The notes under the pieces: model-generated
Seen by the model: only the letters and a program-made list of their open reading frames with translations
Database searches by the model: none
Told to the model about the DNA's origin: nothing
Position numbers and translations under genes: made by a program
Part shown: positions 52,474-60,929 of the stretch, piece by piece
Position numbering within the stretch: position 1 is the first letter of the stretch
Layout of the letters: every line of letters begins with the position of its first letter
From: Ruminiclostridium herbifermentans
Lineage (GTDB): Bacteria > Bacillota > Clostridia > Acetivibrionales > DSM-1351
Reading direction: 5' to 3'
DNA length: 64,000 nucleotides
NCBI RefSeq assembly: GCF_005473905.2
Contig: NZ_CP061336.1
Location: 4,704,501-4,768,500 of the forward strand

Positions 52474-54129
52474 TTAATATGTGTATACTCCCAAATCAAA
52501 ATCCGGAGTTTCTCCACTATCTTCTAAATCAACTCCACCAGCACACATTGCAGAAATAAACGCCATAAATCCATCTGTTTTTCTGCTCTTAGGCTCAATT
52601 TTTCCATAACTAAAATTGCCATGTGCCTCTTGCTTTATACAAGTATTGTTTGTATACCATCTCATTAATGGGTTATTTCCCCACGCAATTTTATGATTAC
52701 TAAATAGGCTAGTTATAACTGGAGAAATAAGCATTTGATTACTAGGTCTTGTAAGCTTAATATTATTAGCTCCCTGTTTATCAGTATCGAATCCAACTTC
52801 TCTTAATGCCTTTGCTAACAATGTATATCTGTAATTATCTACGCCCAGCGTTGTTATGTTATACTTTTGTGCCTGTTCAGCTAACCAAGTAGCTGGTATA
52901 TCCGGAGATATTTCAACGCCTTTCACAAATGTTAGCAATCCAGCCTCTTCCCAATCATGCAATGGTGCTTTTATTCTTCCCAAGTCATTACACTTTTCAC
53001 ATACCCATGTATGCGAAATCCAATAGTAAACTCCCTTGTATTTAAAGAGCAACCCAGCGCATACAAAATCAGTTGTTTTTGCATAGTCCATACCAGCAAT
53101 ACAAGTACAACCTGTTAAGTCTGGTATTTCTTGATTAGTAGCAAGTATATTCTCCCAAGATGTAACTTCAACATCCTTATTCCCTTTTGGAATGTTCATT
53201 CTTTTTGTCATGAATGATGAATTACTTATAGGGTCTTCTTTATAGTCAACATACTCTTTTTCAATCTGTCTCCTAAGCTCCTCATTGTAGTGTAAGGATG
53301 GGTTTGCTTTATCCCACATCTTAGGATCGTCTACTTCCTTTTCATCATCAAGCTTACAGATAAATGGCAATAAACCATTATCTCCACTTTGCTCGTTAAG
53401 GATTCTCTCAGCTCTAGCAATTATGTGATCAAGCGGGCCATCTCTTACATCTCCGTTTGTAGTAGTAATAGTTGTTCTTGGATTCTTCTTTTTCCCTAAT
53501 CCAGTTTTAAAAACCTGAATTGATTTATAGTTTTCATATTGATGGTATTCATCAAAATCTACTTTACCGGGTCTGCCACCATCCTTTGTTTTTGCATTAG
53601 ATGTTCTATATCTTAATTCTGATTTTGTCTTTAAATTCCGGATAAGTTCTTTATTCCAGTAAAAATGTTTTTTTAATTTTATTTCATTAGCCTCTAAGAC
53701 ATTGTATACATCATCAAAAGATGTTCTAGCCTGTTCTTCTGAATTAGCACAAATATCTATGTGATAATATTTAACGTTGTTATATTGAGATAGCAAGCAA
53801 AAATCTTCAAAACTTAAGTATCCATTTTTGCCAGCCCCTCTTCCAACTAAAATAAACAAGTCCGGCCATCTTAAAATACCAGGCGAGGAATATGTACAAT
53901 TGTGGAGAGTAAAACAAAATACTTCCCAAGGCAATAGCTCAAACGGGAAGTATTTTTGCAAACCTAAATATTTATGTAATTGTGTTTCATCTACAAATAA
54001 GTTTTCCTCAAAGAAACATTTCTCTACATAGTCACATAATAAAAGCTGCTCTTTACAAACTTCAACTTCTCCACTTCTTACAAGATCAATGTAATCCTGA
54101 ATTTCCGGAATCAACTTAGAGTTCGTCAT
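52474..54129 (-). CDS. Terminase large subunit
   Basis: About 551-residue packaging motor. The ATPase P-loop is LVGRGAGKN near residue 105. The acidic Walker B region is GKVDFDEYHQY. The nuclease domain has AGMDYAKTTDF and the late KTDGFMAFISAM. Several Met codons precede the chosen ATG; this one is 6 bases after GGTG and overlaps the small subunit by 14 bases. It pairs with TerS to cut and package DNA. Confidence 0.93.
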   Translation of the reverse strand: MTNSKLIPEIQDYIDLVRSGEVEVCKEQLLLCDYVEKCFFEENLFVDETQLHKYLGLQKYFPFELLPWEVFCFTLHNCTYSSPGILRWPDLFILVGRGAGKNGYLSFEDFCLLSQYNNVKYYHIDICANSEEQARTSFDDVYNVLEANEIKLKKHFYWNKELIRNLKTKSELRYRTSNAKTKDGGRPGKVDFDEYHQYENYKSIQVFKTGLGKKKNPRTTITTTNGDVRDGPLDHIIARAERILNEQSGDNGLLPFICKLDDEKEVDDPKMWDKANPSLHYNEELRRQIEKEYVDYKEDPISNSSFMTKRMNIPKGNKDVEVTSWENILATNQEIPDLTGCTCIAGMDYAKTTDFVCAGLLFKYKGVYYWISHTWVCEKCNDLGRIKAPLHDWEEAGLLTFVKGVEISPDIPATWLAEQAQKYNITTLGVDNYRYTLLAKALREVGFDTDKQGANNIKLTRPSNQMLISPVITSLFSNHKIAWGNNPLMRWYTNNTCIKQEAHGNFSYGKIEPKSRKTDGFMAFISAMCAGGVDLEDSGETPDFDLGVYTY

Positions 54130-54427
54130 CACCATCACCAGCTTTAACATTTGATGTCGTTAATCCAAGTTCTTTTAAGATGGCTAATTTTTGTTTATTA
54201 TACATAAGTGCATTTTTTACAGAGGGATTATCTTTCTCGTATTCTTTTCCTGCTGCCGAAATTGCTATATATGTTTGACCTCTTTTTTTAATATCTTTTT
54301 GCATATTTTTTTCTTGAATCCAGTACCAAATATAATCATCAATCAAGCTTGAAAAATGTTCTACATTAGCACCTTTATCCTTAAGCTGTTTTATAAGAGA
54401 ATCCTTTATTTTCTTAGCACTTGCCAT
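54116..54427 (-). CDS. Terminase small subunit (P27-like)
   Basis: 103 residues rich in helices (MASAKKIKDSLIKQLKDKG, FSSLIDDYIWYWI, the PSVKNALMYNKQKLAILKEL end), matching P27-type small terminases. It recognises the packaging site, probably the palindromic region just upstream. Confidence 0.85.
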   Translation of the reverse strand: MASAKKIKDSLIKQLKDKGANVEHFSSLIDDYIWYWIQEKNMQKDIKKRGQTYIAISAAGKEYEKDNPSVKNALMYNKQKLAILKELGLTTSNVKAGDGDDEL

Positions 54428-54567
54428 GTTTTCTAAATCCCTCCTTTCAACTCAATTTCTTTTATATAATTTCATTTTTTCTCACGCGTGAGGTTTTTCT
54501 GTTTTGTCGACCCTGCTACCCGTTCTTCCTACTCTCAAATTTTTTTCGTTTTTTTGACCGGGGGGTA
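54428..54567. other. Candidate cos/packaging region
   Basis: The spacer between HNH and TerS holds a perfect 12-bp palindrome CTCACGCGTGAG (54481-54492) and a G-rich ACCGGGGGGTACTACC (about 54559-54574). HK97-like phages with an HNH gene beside TerS normally carry cos here. The exact cleavage site is not resolved. Confidence 0.5.
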
Positions 54568-54888
54568 CTACCATCTTTCCTCATTTAGCTGTGGTTTGCT
54601 TTTATTATTTAGTTTTTCTGGATGCTCTTCATCATGACAACTATTGCATAAAGAAATAGTATTATCTAAACTCAACGCTAACTCAGGATGTTTTCTTACA
54701 TGCTTTATATGATGAACGCATTGTGCTGCACGAAATAACCCTTTAGTTTTGCATTTTTGACATTCGTTGTTGTCTCTTTTCAGAGCTTCATCTCTAATTT
54801 GTTCCCATAACTTTGAATTATAAAAAGCTTTTATATTGTTATTCTCAATCAGCTTATTAATCCAATGAACTAAATCTGGTGTTGTCAT
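54568..54888 (-). CDS. HNH endonuclease next to terminase
   Basis: 106 residues. The HNH core is complete: CQKC...HHIKHV...NTISLCNSCHDEEH, with CxxC zinc ligands. HNH proteins beside terminase work with TerL in cos cleavage and head morphogenesis. GAGAGG occurs upstream of the ATG. Confidence 0.92.
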   Translation of the reverse strand: MTTPDLVHWINKLIENNNIKAFYNSKLWEQIRDEALKRDNNECQKCKTKGLFRAAQCVHHIKHVRKHPELALSLDNTISLCNSCHDEEHPEKLNNKSKPQLNEERW

Positions 54889-54926
54889 TACTCTGCTTAT
54901 CCTCTCAAAAACTATTTAATAACAGC

Positions 54927-54951
54927 AAAAAAGAGATAGAATATATCTATC
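54927..54951 (-). terminator. Terminator after TIR-like gene
   Basis: GATAGATATATTCTATC stem, then TCTTTTTT on the minus strand. Confidence 0.65.
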
Positions 54952-55072
54952 CCCCTTATTGTTAATTCCTTTGTATTGAATTTAGTCTTACACTATATTA
55001 AATTGTTTCAAAAATAAAGTGGCCATTGAGTCTCACACCCTAAATATAACTAAAAAGCATCTAAAATTCTAA

Positions 55073-56010
55073 TTAAGTTATTTTTATCTTTACTTCACGC
55101 ATATCTTCAGATAAACCCATAATGTTTAATACTTCTGATATAGCACGTTCCACTGTTAATTCTAATCCTTTTATTGATCCATCATATTTTACTTTAACTT
55201 TAATAGTATTATTTTCAGTCCATATCTTAAGTATCTCTTTTATAGATTTATTTAAATACAATTTAGATATAATTTCTTTGGCAACAAAATCGAGTTGTTG
55301 AAAACAAAAATTGTCAACAAGTTTAATTTCAACTTGATTTATACTATTACTTATTTCAGCATATCTTTTAAATTCTTCGTAAAAATTACTAGAGTTTCTA
55401 TTATTTTTAACAGCACTTTCAATCCTGTCTAGGCGATTTAAAATGTATTCCATTGCATTTGTTTGTATTGGTTCAACTGTGTTAATCTTTCCTAGTATAG
55501 CTTTTTCACTTAAAGTTTTTTCTAATGCAGAAAAAATGGGATTATCAATTTCTTCGGTTTTAATACAACTGATCTTATCAATTTGCTTTTTTAAATTTGC
55601 CCTTAAGTCTATAACTCCTCTTGCATCATTTACGTAAAAAATCGTCCTTTCTGTTACCACATCAAATGGTAATTTTTGATCTCCAGATTCCATAATTGTT
55701 ATTACTGGTTTTCTTATTGCATGCCTAAATGCCAATTCATACATAACATTAGGGTTTAGTCCAGTTAAATTGGCAATTACTAATTCTGATTCGTATATAC
55801 TCATTATTACTTGCTTATTTATAGATCCTGGAGTATACATTCTATGGGCTACAATAATTTCATATTCTTCCTCTAAAACAGGTGCTATTGCAGAATCAAT
55901 AATGCCTTCTATATGCCTTCTCATTGGGCTGCCTTCATTATCTATTGGAGTAATAATAAAACATTTTTCTTTTGGGTTTCTCCTTTTTTATTATTAGTCA
56001 CATCAGTCAT
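55073..56010 (-). CDS. TIR-like/nucleoside deoxyribosyltransferase-like protein, frame broken near the N-terminus
   Basis: The long open frame starts at an internal Met, but codons upstream in that frame read KCFIITPIDNEGSP, the usual N-terminus of TIR-like/deoxyribosyltransferase-fold proteins. An ideal start (AAGGAG, 8 bases, ATG at 56010) opens MTDVTNNKKGETQKK in another frame. The two meet at an A5 run (T5 at 55964-55968 on the plus strand), where one base is missing. Later motifs SELVIANLTGLNPNVMYELAFRHA and IMESG fit nucleotide-binding or NADase-like enzymes. The remaining ~170 residues are unknown. It may be a mutation, a sequencing error or slippage control. It lies in the prophage accessory island. 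Confidence 0.7.
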
Positions 56011-56175
56011 GCAATCATCTCCTTCACTTTCTATATTTCTTCATAAAATAGAAATATCCTTCATAAAAACATAATTAAAGCTCCATTGGCATCGGAGCTA
56101 TTGAAAAGAAGTTTTAAATAAAAGGAAGTATAACCCATTTAAAAAAGTTTGTTATAAAATATTATTTTATATTAA

Positions 56176-56658
56176 TTATTTATCAACCAAAAGATTAAGA
56201 CATATATTCAGCACCATGTTTTTTTTACCAGCATATCCAAACCACTTTTCCGCTTCTTTTATAAAATATGTTCCCGCAAAACAAAATCCCGAATAAATAA
56301 TAATAACCCATTCCTTACCTATAATATCAGAAAGTAAAGCTGCAAATATGCCAAACATAGTGAGAATTAAACCGCCCATAGATATGGTATCACTTGACCT
56401 AACATCTGAAATACTAGCCTTAAGTAATATAATTAGCTTCTTTTCTTCTTTACTCCCTTTTTGAATATTATTTATATTTAAATAATTCCTAAGCTCATAT
56501 TCAACTCTTGAATATAGTTGTTCAACATTTTTACATTGTTTCTTCTTAGAATATAATGGTTTTAATCTATCGTTTAAAAACTCATCATAGGTTATTCTAT
56601 TAGCCTCTGATTCACAATTTACACCATTCGTGTTTTTCAGCTTATTATTTACCAACAT
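56176..56658 (-). CDS. Two-TM hypothetical protein of the accessory island
   Basis: About 160 residues. The soluble N-terminal part is charged and probably helical (FLNDRLKPLYSKKKQCKN, YSRVEYELRNYLNI). Two transmembrane helices follow (GGLILTMFGIFAALLSDI and WVIIIYSGFCFAGTYFI), with a short tail. The start at the 35th codon has GAGGT 4 bases upstream; earlier in-frame Mets have weaker sites. No family recognised. A 2-TM protein beside TIR-like genes could be a membrane effector, but this is speculation. Confidence 0.55.
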   Translation of the reverse strand: MLVNNKLKNTNGVNCESEANRITYDEFLNDRLKPLYSKKKQCKNVEQLYSRVEYELRNYLNINNIQKGSKEEKKLIILLKASISDVRSSDTISMGGLILTMFGIFAALLSDIIGKEWVIIIYSGFCFAGTYFIKEAEKWFGYAGKKNMVLNICLNLLVDK

Positions 56659-56845
56659 GTCAACCTCGCATTTAGTCAGATTATTATTTTTCATAATTCT
56701 GCATAAAAAGATGTAATCCTGCAAATAAGAAGGACAAAAAAACTTGAAGCAAATTAACACCGCAAGTCTTTGTACTAAACATTATTCTTTCATAATATTT
56801 TAGCATATAAAAACCGTATGAACTTCCCTTATTTTTCTCATTTTA

Positions 56846-56874
56846 TTGCATATTATTTACTTTTATGGTAATAT
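56846..56874 (+). promoter_or_regulatory. Plus-strand promoter inside the prophage
   Basis: TTGCAT (56846-56851), 17 bases, TAATAT (56869-56874). It points against the prophage operons and toward the 26-residue peptide ORF. Confidence 0.6.
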
Positions 56875-56958
56875 GTTTTAGGTATGTATATTGTCTTATT
56901 GATTCTTTCATCGTCTGTGGATTACATGATTTTCTAAGTTAGAAACATGTAAAGGAAA

Positions 56959-57020
56959 GAGGTGTATTGTAATGACCTAAGACATCTTTAGGTTGAGTAA
57001 GCCACTTAATATTTTGGCTT
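56959..57020 (+). promoter_or_regulatory. Leader with two-codon ORF and hairpins
   Basis: GAGGTG (56959-56964), 7 bases, then ATG ACC TAA (56972-56980). The stop lies in the 5' arm of an ACCTAA...TTTAGGT hairpin. An AAGCCA...TGGCTT hairpin follows, just before the peptide's Shine-Dalgarno. It looks like a translational control leader. Confidence 0.45.
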
Positions 57021-57043
57021 AGACAATGAAAGGAGGCTCCTAT

Positions 57044-57124
57044 ATGTATTTTATACTTGGAAGCACAATGTACATACTGGGTATAGCATATTACATATGT
57101 GCGTTTCGAAACAAACATAATTAA
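57044..57124 (+). CDS. 26-residue hydrophobic peptide (type I toxin-like candidate)
   Basis: MYFILGSTMYILGIAYYICA followed by a basic FRNKHN tail: one membrane-spanning helix with a positive end. AAAGGAGG precedes the ATG by 7 bases. It has its own promoter and leader and a very stable 3' hairpin, on the strand opposite to all neighbouring prophage genes. This is the layout of type I toxins. I found no clear antisense promoter, so the toxin idea is inference. Confidence 0.55.
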   Translation: MYFILGSTMYILGIAYYICAFRNKHN

Positions 57125-57134
57125 TGTGTATACC

Positions 57135-57175
57135 GATAAAGGGAATGTAGATAGAAATATCTATATTCCCTTATC
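57135..57175 (+). terminator. Stable 3' hairpin of the small-peptide transcript
   Basis: GATAA.GGGAATGTAGATA pairs with TATCTATATTCCC.TTATC around a 3-base loop. The T tract is poor, so it may protect or process the 3' end rather than terminate efficiently. Confidence 0.6.
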
Positions 57176-57276
57176 ACTTTAAAAAGTTACTGAAATATAT
57201 GTTGCCCTACATGATTAATTTACTCAAACAGACTACTCATTAGAATTTAGTAATCAACTAATTTTATAAAGCAAAA

Positions 57277-57306
57277 ACCGCACATTATTTTTAACTAATG
57301 TACGGT
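57277..57306 (-). terminator. Terminator after pentapeptide/TIR-like gene
   Basis: ACCGTACATTA and TAATGTGCGGT stem, then TTTTTG on the minus strand, 18 bases past the stop. Confidence 0.8.
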
Positions 57307-57323
57307 AGTACTAACCAAAAATA

Positions 57324-58451
57324 TTACTTAACTAATTCTTTCAGCTTTTTTTCTGATGGTTCAATGATTTTTTCGTTAATATTACGTATAAGATCAAATT
57401 TATCTTGATAATAGGAGATATTTGACACCCATGGTAAACCTTCTATACTATCCCACATACCCCATGGTATTTCTCCATTAAGTAAAAGGGGTTGGATGGG
57501 CACATGGCGTAGTTCTCTAACTATAGTTCCTATCTCAAATGGGGAACATATCGGCTCTGTCATATCAACAACAACAAACTTTGACATACTAGCCAACGTT
57601 AAAACTGTCTCCTGGGTATTTCTAGTTGCAGGTTTATCAAAATCAAACATAACTGGTAAATAGTCATGTTTTCTCAATTCGTCTCTTATTGCATCAAGTA
57701 TTTCTTTTCGTTCTTCCTTAAATCTTCCTAAAATCAAAACGACTTTTGAAGTAATTGAATCTATAACACTTCTTATCTTTTTATTGTTCAACATCAAGTA
57801 TATGAATTGTGCAACTTCAAGGTTATCAGTTGTTATGTCAGCCTCGCCGTATGGCGTAATCTTAATATTATTAGATTTAATGTTATTTCCTGCTTGTAAA
57901 TCCCATACAGATATACCATAAATTCTACATCCACTAAAATCAGTATTTTCACACACTGTTCTAATAAACCTAGAGTGCATTAGGTTCGATTCGCTTAAAT
58001 CCGCCTCACTAAGGTTTGTAGCACTCAAATTTGCTCTGCACAAATCTACATTCTTTAGAGTTGCTCTCTCAAGTATTGCAAAATTTAGGTCTGCCTCGTT
58101 AAGATTTGCTCCTGTTAGATTTGCTCCTGTTAAGTTTGTCCCTCCCAAGTTTGCTCCTGTAAGGGTTGCTCTATATAAATTTGTTCCAATTAGATAAGCA
58201 TCACTGATGTTTGCCCTACTTAGATCTACTCCACTTAGATTCGCTTGGCTTAAATTAGCTCCTCTGAGATTCGTTTTACTTAGGTTAGCAGATTCAAGGC
58301 TTACATTACTAAAGTCTACCCTCATAAGATCCATTCCACTTAAATCTGCATCATTTAAGTCAAGTCTTATCCTACTATAATTTGCTAATTTCCAATTATT
58401 CCACTCATTTATATCCTGCTTTAGTATATTAATGTACTCTTTATTAGCCAT
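57324..58451 (-). CDS. Pentapeptide-repeat protein with C-terminal TIR-like nucleotide-binding domain
   Basis: About 375 residues. An N-terminal cap (INILKQDINEWNNWK) leads to about 28 pentapeptides of the A(D/N)LSx type (residues 30-175: DLSGMDLMRVDF, GANLTGANLNEADL), forming a right-handed quadrilateral helix. From about residue 225 a Rossmann/TIR-like domain follows: KVVLILGRFKEERKEILDAI, FVVVDMTEPICSPFEIGTIV and LPWVSNISYY. The start is the fifth codon, after GGGAGGG. Pentapeptide-TIR-like fusions fit a sensor-effector design; a defence role is inferred. Confidence 0.82.
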   Translation of the reverse strand: MANKEYINILKQDINEWNNWKLANYSRIRLDLNDADLSGMDLMRVDFSNVSLESANLSKTNLRGANLSQANLSGVDLSRANISDAYLIGTNLYRATLTGANLGGTNLTGANLTGANLNEADLNFAILERATLKNVDLCRANLSATNLSEADLSESNLMHSRFIRTVCENTDFSGCRIYGISVWDLQAGNNIKSNNIKITPYGEADITTDNLEVAQFIYLMLNNKKIRSVIDSITSKVVLILGRFKEERKEILDAIRDELRKHDYLPVMFDFDKPATRNTQETVLTLASMSKFVVVDMTEPICSPFEIGTIVRELRHVPIQPLLLNGEIPWGMWDSIEGLPWVSNISYYQDKFDLIRNINEKIIEPSEKKLKELVK

Positions 58452-58617
58452 TTTCCCTCCCATTTATACCATTAAAATTTATAAATATATTTTACCATAA
58501 TGGCAATAGATCCTAAATTGATTTATTTAAAGTACTATTTCATATAAAAATTATCATTACTGTACATATATTTTTATAAGCAAACTTAAGTTATGTAATT
58601 TTACTTACAATTTCGTC

Positions 58618-59055
58618 CTAATACTCTTCAATCCCATACATATGTATAGTAAACTTATACAATGCCTGGTCTTTAATTCTATACACCTGGCTTTGTTCTA
58701 CTCCTAACTCTTCTATCAATGTTCCGATATGGTCTTTTCTTCTATGTATAAAAAATCTGTCTAATACAAGCCTCTCTGTATTGTCTAAGGCTTGCAAGCC
58801 CCTTTCTATTATGCCTAATATTTTCCTATCTGCTTCAAGTAGAAAGTTAAGACGTTCACGTTCTACTATATTATCTAGCATATAGTCCTCCAACTTGCTA
58901 CCACCACCATGTGCCGGAATCTTATCACTTTTATTTACCTTAATTCCTTCGAATTTTAGTTCTAATGCTTCTATACGTTCCTCTACGTTATCTATGCTTG
59001 CTTTAAGTCCAGAATATTTCTTTAAGTCTTGTACTGCACAATCTGACCACTTCAT
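58618..59055 (-). CDS. ArpU-like late transcription regulator (sigma region 4-like)
   Basis: 145 residues. A coiled-coil start (DNVEERIEALELKFEGI) is followed by RLNFLLEADRKILGIIERGL and a sigma-70 region 4-like HTH (LDNTERLVLDRFFIHRRKDH...LGVEQSQVYRIKDQALYKF). ArpU/RinA-type proteins switch on phage late genes, and this one precedes the HNH-terminase block. GGGAGGAG lies just upstream of the ATG. Confidence 0.85.
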   Translation of the reverse strand: MKWSDCAVQDLKKYSGLKASIDNVEERIEALELKFEGIKVNKSDKIPAHGGGSKLEDYMLDNIVERERLNFLLEADRKILGIIERGLQALDNTERLVLDRFFIHRRKDHIGTLIEELGVEQSQVYRIKDQALYKFTIHMYGIEEY

Positions 59056-59162
59056 TCTATCTCCTCCCTATTTTCCTTAATGCTCATAAACACATAATCT
59101 TCCGGTAGGTATTCAAAAAGCCGTTCTCTAATTGTTATTCTGCTCTGCCTCCTCCGTTCCAC
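59052..59162 (-). CDS. Possible 36-residue ORF overlapping both neighbours
   Basis: A GTG-initiated frame (VERRRQSRITIRERLFEYLP...KENREEIE) whose stop overlaps the ATG of the ArpU-like gene (ATGA), typical of packed phage genes. The GTG has no obvious Shine-Dalgarno, so it may be only a shadow. Confidence 0.3.
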   Translation of the reverse strand: MERRRQSRITIRERLFEYLPEDYVFMSIKENREEIE

Positions 59163-59478
59163 CAGTATGTAAAACTGTCTTCACTGGTATGCCTATTTGC
59201 TTTGCTAATTCTATCTCTCCCTGCATTCCTTCGCTTATGACATTTCCAAATACCCATACTTCATCACAATGTTTCACAAGCTCAAGCCCTAAAGCTAATG
59301 CTGTTTCCCTCTCCTGCTGTACTTTATCGTTAAGTATCCCGTTGAATGTAACGTGTGGAGCTATTGGAATATACCCCATTATTAAAACAGTCTTGCAATA
59401 CTCTTTCGCTCTTGTTATATTTTCTTCTATATCTCCCTTAACTGGGGAACATACATAAACTAACTTTTTATTAAACAT
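59128..59478 (-). CDS. DUF4406/nucleoside deoxyribosyltransferase-like protein
   Basis: About 116 residues: LVYVCSPVKGDIEENITRAKEYC, MGYIPIAPHVTFNG, CDEVWVFGNVISEGMQGEIELAKQ. This is the small DUF4406-like fold of phages, related to nucleoside 2-deoxyribosyltransferases and perhaps acting in nucleotide metabolism. The ATG is 11 bases after GGAGG and overlaps the nuclease gene by 8 bases. Confidence 0.83.
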   Translation of the reverse strand: MFNKKLVYVCSPVKGDIEENITRAKEYCKTVLIMGYIPIAPHVTFNGILNDKVQQERETALALGLELVKHCDEVWVFGNVISEGMQGEIELAKQIGIPVKTVLHTGGTEEAEQNNN

Positions 59479-59866
59479 TTTCTCTTCTACCTCCATTTTT
59501 TAAATAATTTGTAATAACCTTTGAAGCTTCCTCCCATCCGTAACAAACTGCTGTAAAATATCCATTATTGTCTAATGCCTCTAACCATTCGTCTTGATTT
59601 TGTGTCGTTTTATTCTTGCCTGCCTTTAGTTCTATATATAGTCCATGATATACGCCCTTCGGTACTGGTAAGCATATGTCCGGTACACCTGCTTTTACTC
59701 CCTCTGCTTTAAGCCTCTTCGCTGTTGTAATATTCCTCTTTCCACCATTTGGAATATGATACATTAGTTCAAGCTCTGGCATAGTCCTAGATGATAAAGT
59801 AGCCCATCTAAATAAATATATTTGCTCAACGCTCTCACTTGCTGTTGGAATTTTGCTTTTAGGCAA
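59471..59866 (-). CDS. VRR-NUC domain nuclease
   Basis: 131 residues starting at TTG, 8 bases after GGAGG. The PD-(D/E)xK site is GVPDICLPVPKGVYHGLYIELKAGK, with Asp and ELK. Standalone VRR-NUC proteins are probable Holliday-junction or structure-specific nucleases in phage replication. It overlaps the Rep-like gene by 8 bases. Confidence 0.9.
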   Translation of the reverse strand: MPKSKIPTASESVEQIYLFRWATLSSRTMPELELMYHIPNGGKRNITTAKRLKAEGVKAGVPDICLPVPKGVYHGLYIELKAGKNKTTQNQDEWLEALDNNGYFTAVCYGWEEASKVITNYLKNGGRRENV

Positions 59867-60770
59867 TCTCTAAACCTCCTTTGCTTTTCCGATTCTTTTC
59901 CCTCATATGAGGCTTATCCCTCTGCCGCATCCTTACATACAGATAAGCACCACTCACAAATTTGCTGAATTTTATATCAATGTCATTAAATATGTATCCC
60001 TCATATAACTTTTCGAATGTGTCACTTGCTAAATTCTGTTCTCTGGCGATCCTCTCCGCTTTCCTTTTTGTCATTTTGCTATCTGCTATAGTAATTTTAG
60101 GTTTTTCTAAATTTCTGCTTGTTGTATATCTCTTTGAATTTTTAGAATCTTTTGTTATGTATCTGGCTAGTCCTTCCAGACCATAATCATCAGGCTGCAA
60201 TCGTCTACTGTGTGTCCTACCTCCCTTATCCCAAATTTTTTCCGCTGCATCTCTATCTCGGAAATTCATTACTATGTGATGGTGTACCCTTTTTTTACCT
60301 TTCTTCTCATCCTCTTCATACTCGGTTACATAAATGTATTTAAGAGCAGGAAGTTTATTTTTTCTTACATATCTGTTTAAACGTCTAATGTAATTTTGCA
60401 TATCCTTTTTGGCCTGCTCCGGACTGCCCGGTAAATGTTTACTATCGTATGTAAATGTAGCCCATATATCCTCATTAGTGAAATTTGTATTTATTAGCCT
60501 TATAATTTTTTTCTTTGTGTTTTTCTCATTCAAATTTTTTTGCACTTCTCTACTAGGCTTTTTTTTCTTCATTCTGACATCTTTATTTCCTGTTTTCCAT
60601 ATAGGATATATTTCACATTCCAACATTTGCCCACTTTTTATTGTTTTTACTCTATATTTCTTAATATTTTTATCTCTCAGAGCTTCTATTTTTTCCTCTA
60701 TGCTATCTTCAAATTGAATGTCATATATATCCTCATAATTTTCTAAAATATAGCTACTACTATACGGCAC
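59859..60770 (-). CDS. HUH-type rolling-circle Rep-like protein
   Basis: 303 residues starting at GTG, 7 bases after GGGGG. The HUH motif is KRVHHHIVMNF (His163-His165), and the likely nucleophile is Tyr204 in LARYITKDSK. An aromatic TFTYDSKHLPG strand precedes them. This is the G2P/ORF2-like rolling-circle replication fold, unusual as the only replication gene seen in a siphophage. The basic C-terminus may bind DNA. A stem-loop about 105 bases upstream is a candidate nick site. Confidence 0.83.
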   Translation of the reverse strand: MPYSSSYILENYEDIYDIQFEDSIEEKIEALRDKNIKKYRVKTIKSGQMLECEIYPIWKTGNKDVRMKKKKPSREVQKNLNEKNTKKKIIRLINTNFTNEDIWATFTYDSKHLPGSPEQAKKDMQNYIRRLNRYVRKNKLPALKYIYVTEYEEDEKKGKKRVHHHIVMNFRDRDAAEKIWDKGGRTHSRRLQPDDYGLEGLARYITKDSKNSKRYTTSRNLEKPKITIADSKMTKRKAERIAREQNLASDTFEKLYEGYIFNDIDIKFSKFVSGAYLYVRMRQRDKPHMREKNRKSKGGLEIA

Positions 60771-60874
60771 ATATTTACCCCCTTTAATTCAATCATATTA
60801 ATTAGCTTTAATTAGCTAATAAATGGTAATTTCTTGTTTATGGTTGTTAAGTTAATACCTATTACGAGCCCGTA

Positions 60875-60890
60875 AACGCCTATTAGCGTT
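60875..60890. other. Stem-loop, candidate Rep origin/nick site
   Basis: AACGC-CTATTA-GCGTT perfect hairpin in the Rep upstream region; ATTACGAGCCCGTAAA lies just before it. Origin role inferred from the neighbouring HUH gene. Confidence 0.4.
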
Positions 60891-60894
60891 GACT

Positions 60895-60923
60895 TTGACT
60901 TATGCCGTTAAGTATGCTATACT
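60895..60923 (+). promoter_or_regulatory. Promoter of plus-strand small RNA
   Basis: TTGACT (60895-60900), 17 bases, TATACT (60918-60923). A second TTGACT overlaps it six bases upstream. Confidence 0.75.
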
Positions 60924-60929
60924 GTTATT

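Noticed and set aside
57990-58340. Regular short DNA repeats resembling a CRISPR array
   Set aside because: They are the codons of pentapeptide repeats in one open frame (A-[DN]-L-x-x); the period is 15 bases and there are no unique spacers.
60409-60746. Plus-strand hydrophobic ORFs opposite the Rep-like gene
   Set aside because: Phe/Leu-rich reading is the complement of a Lys/Glu-rich coding strand; no ribosome binding site.
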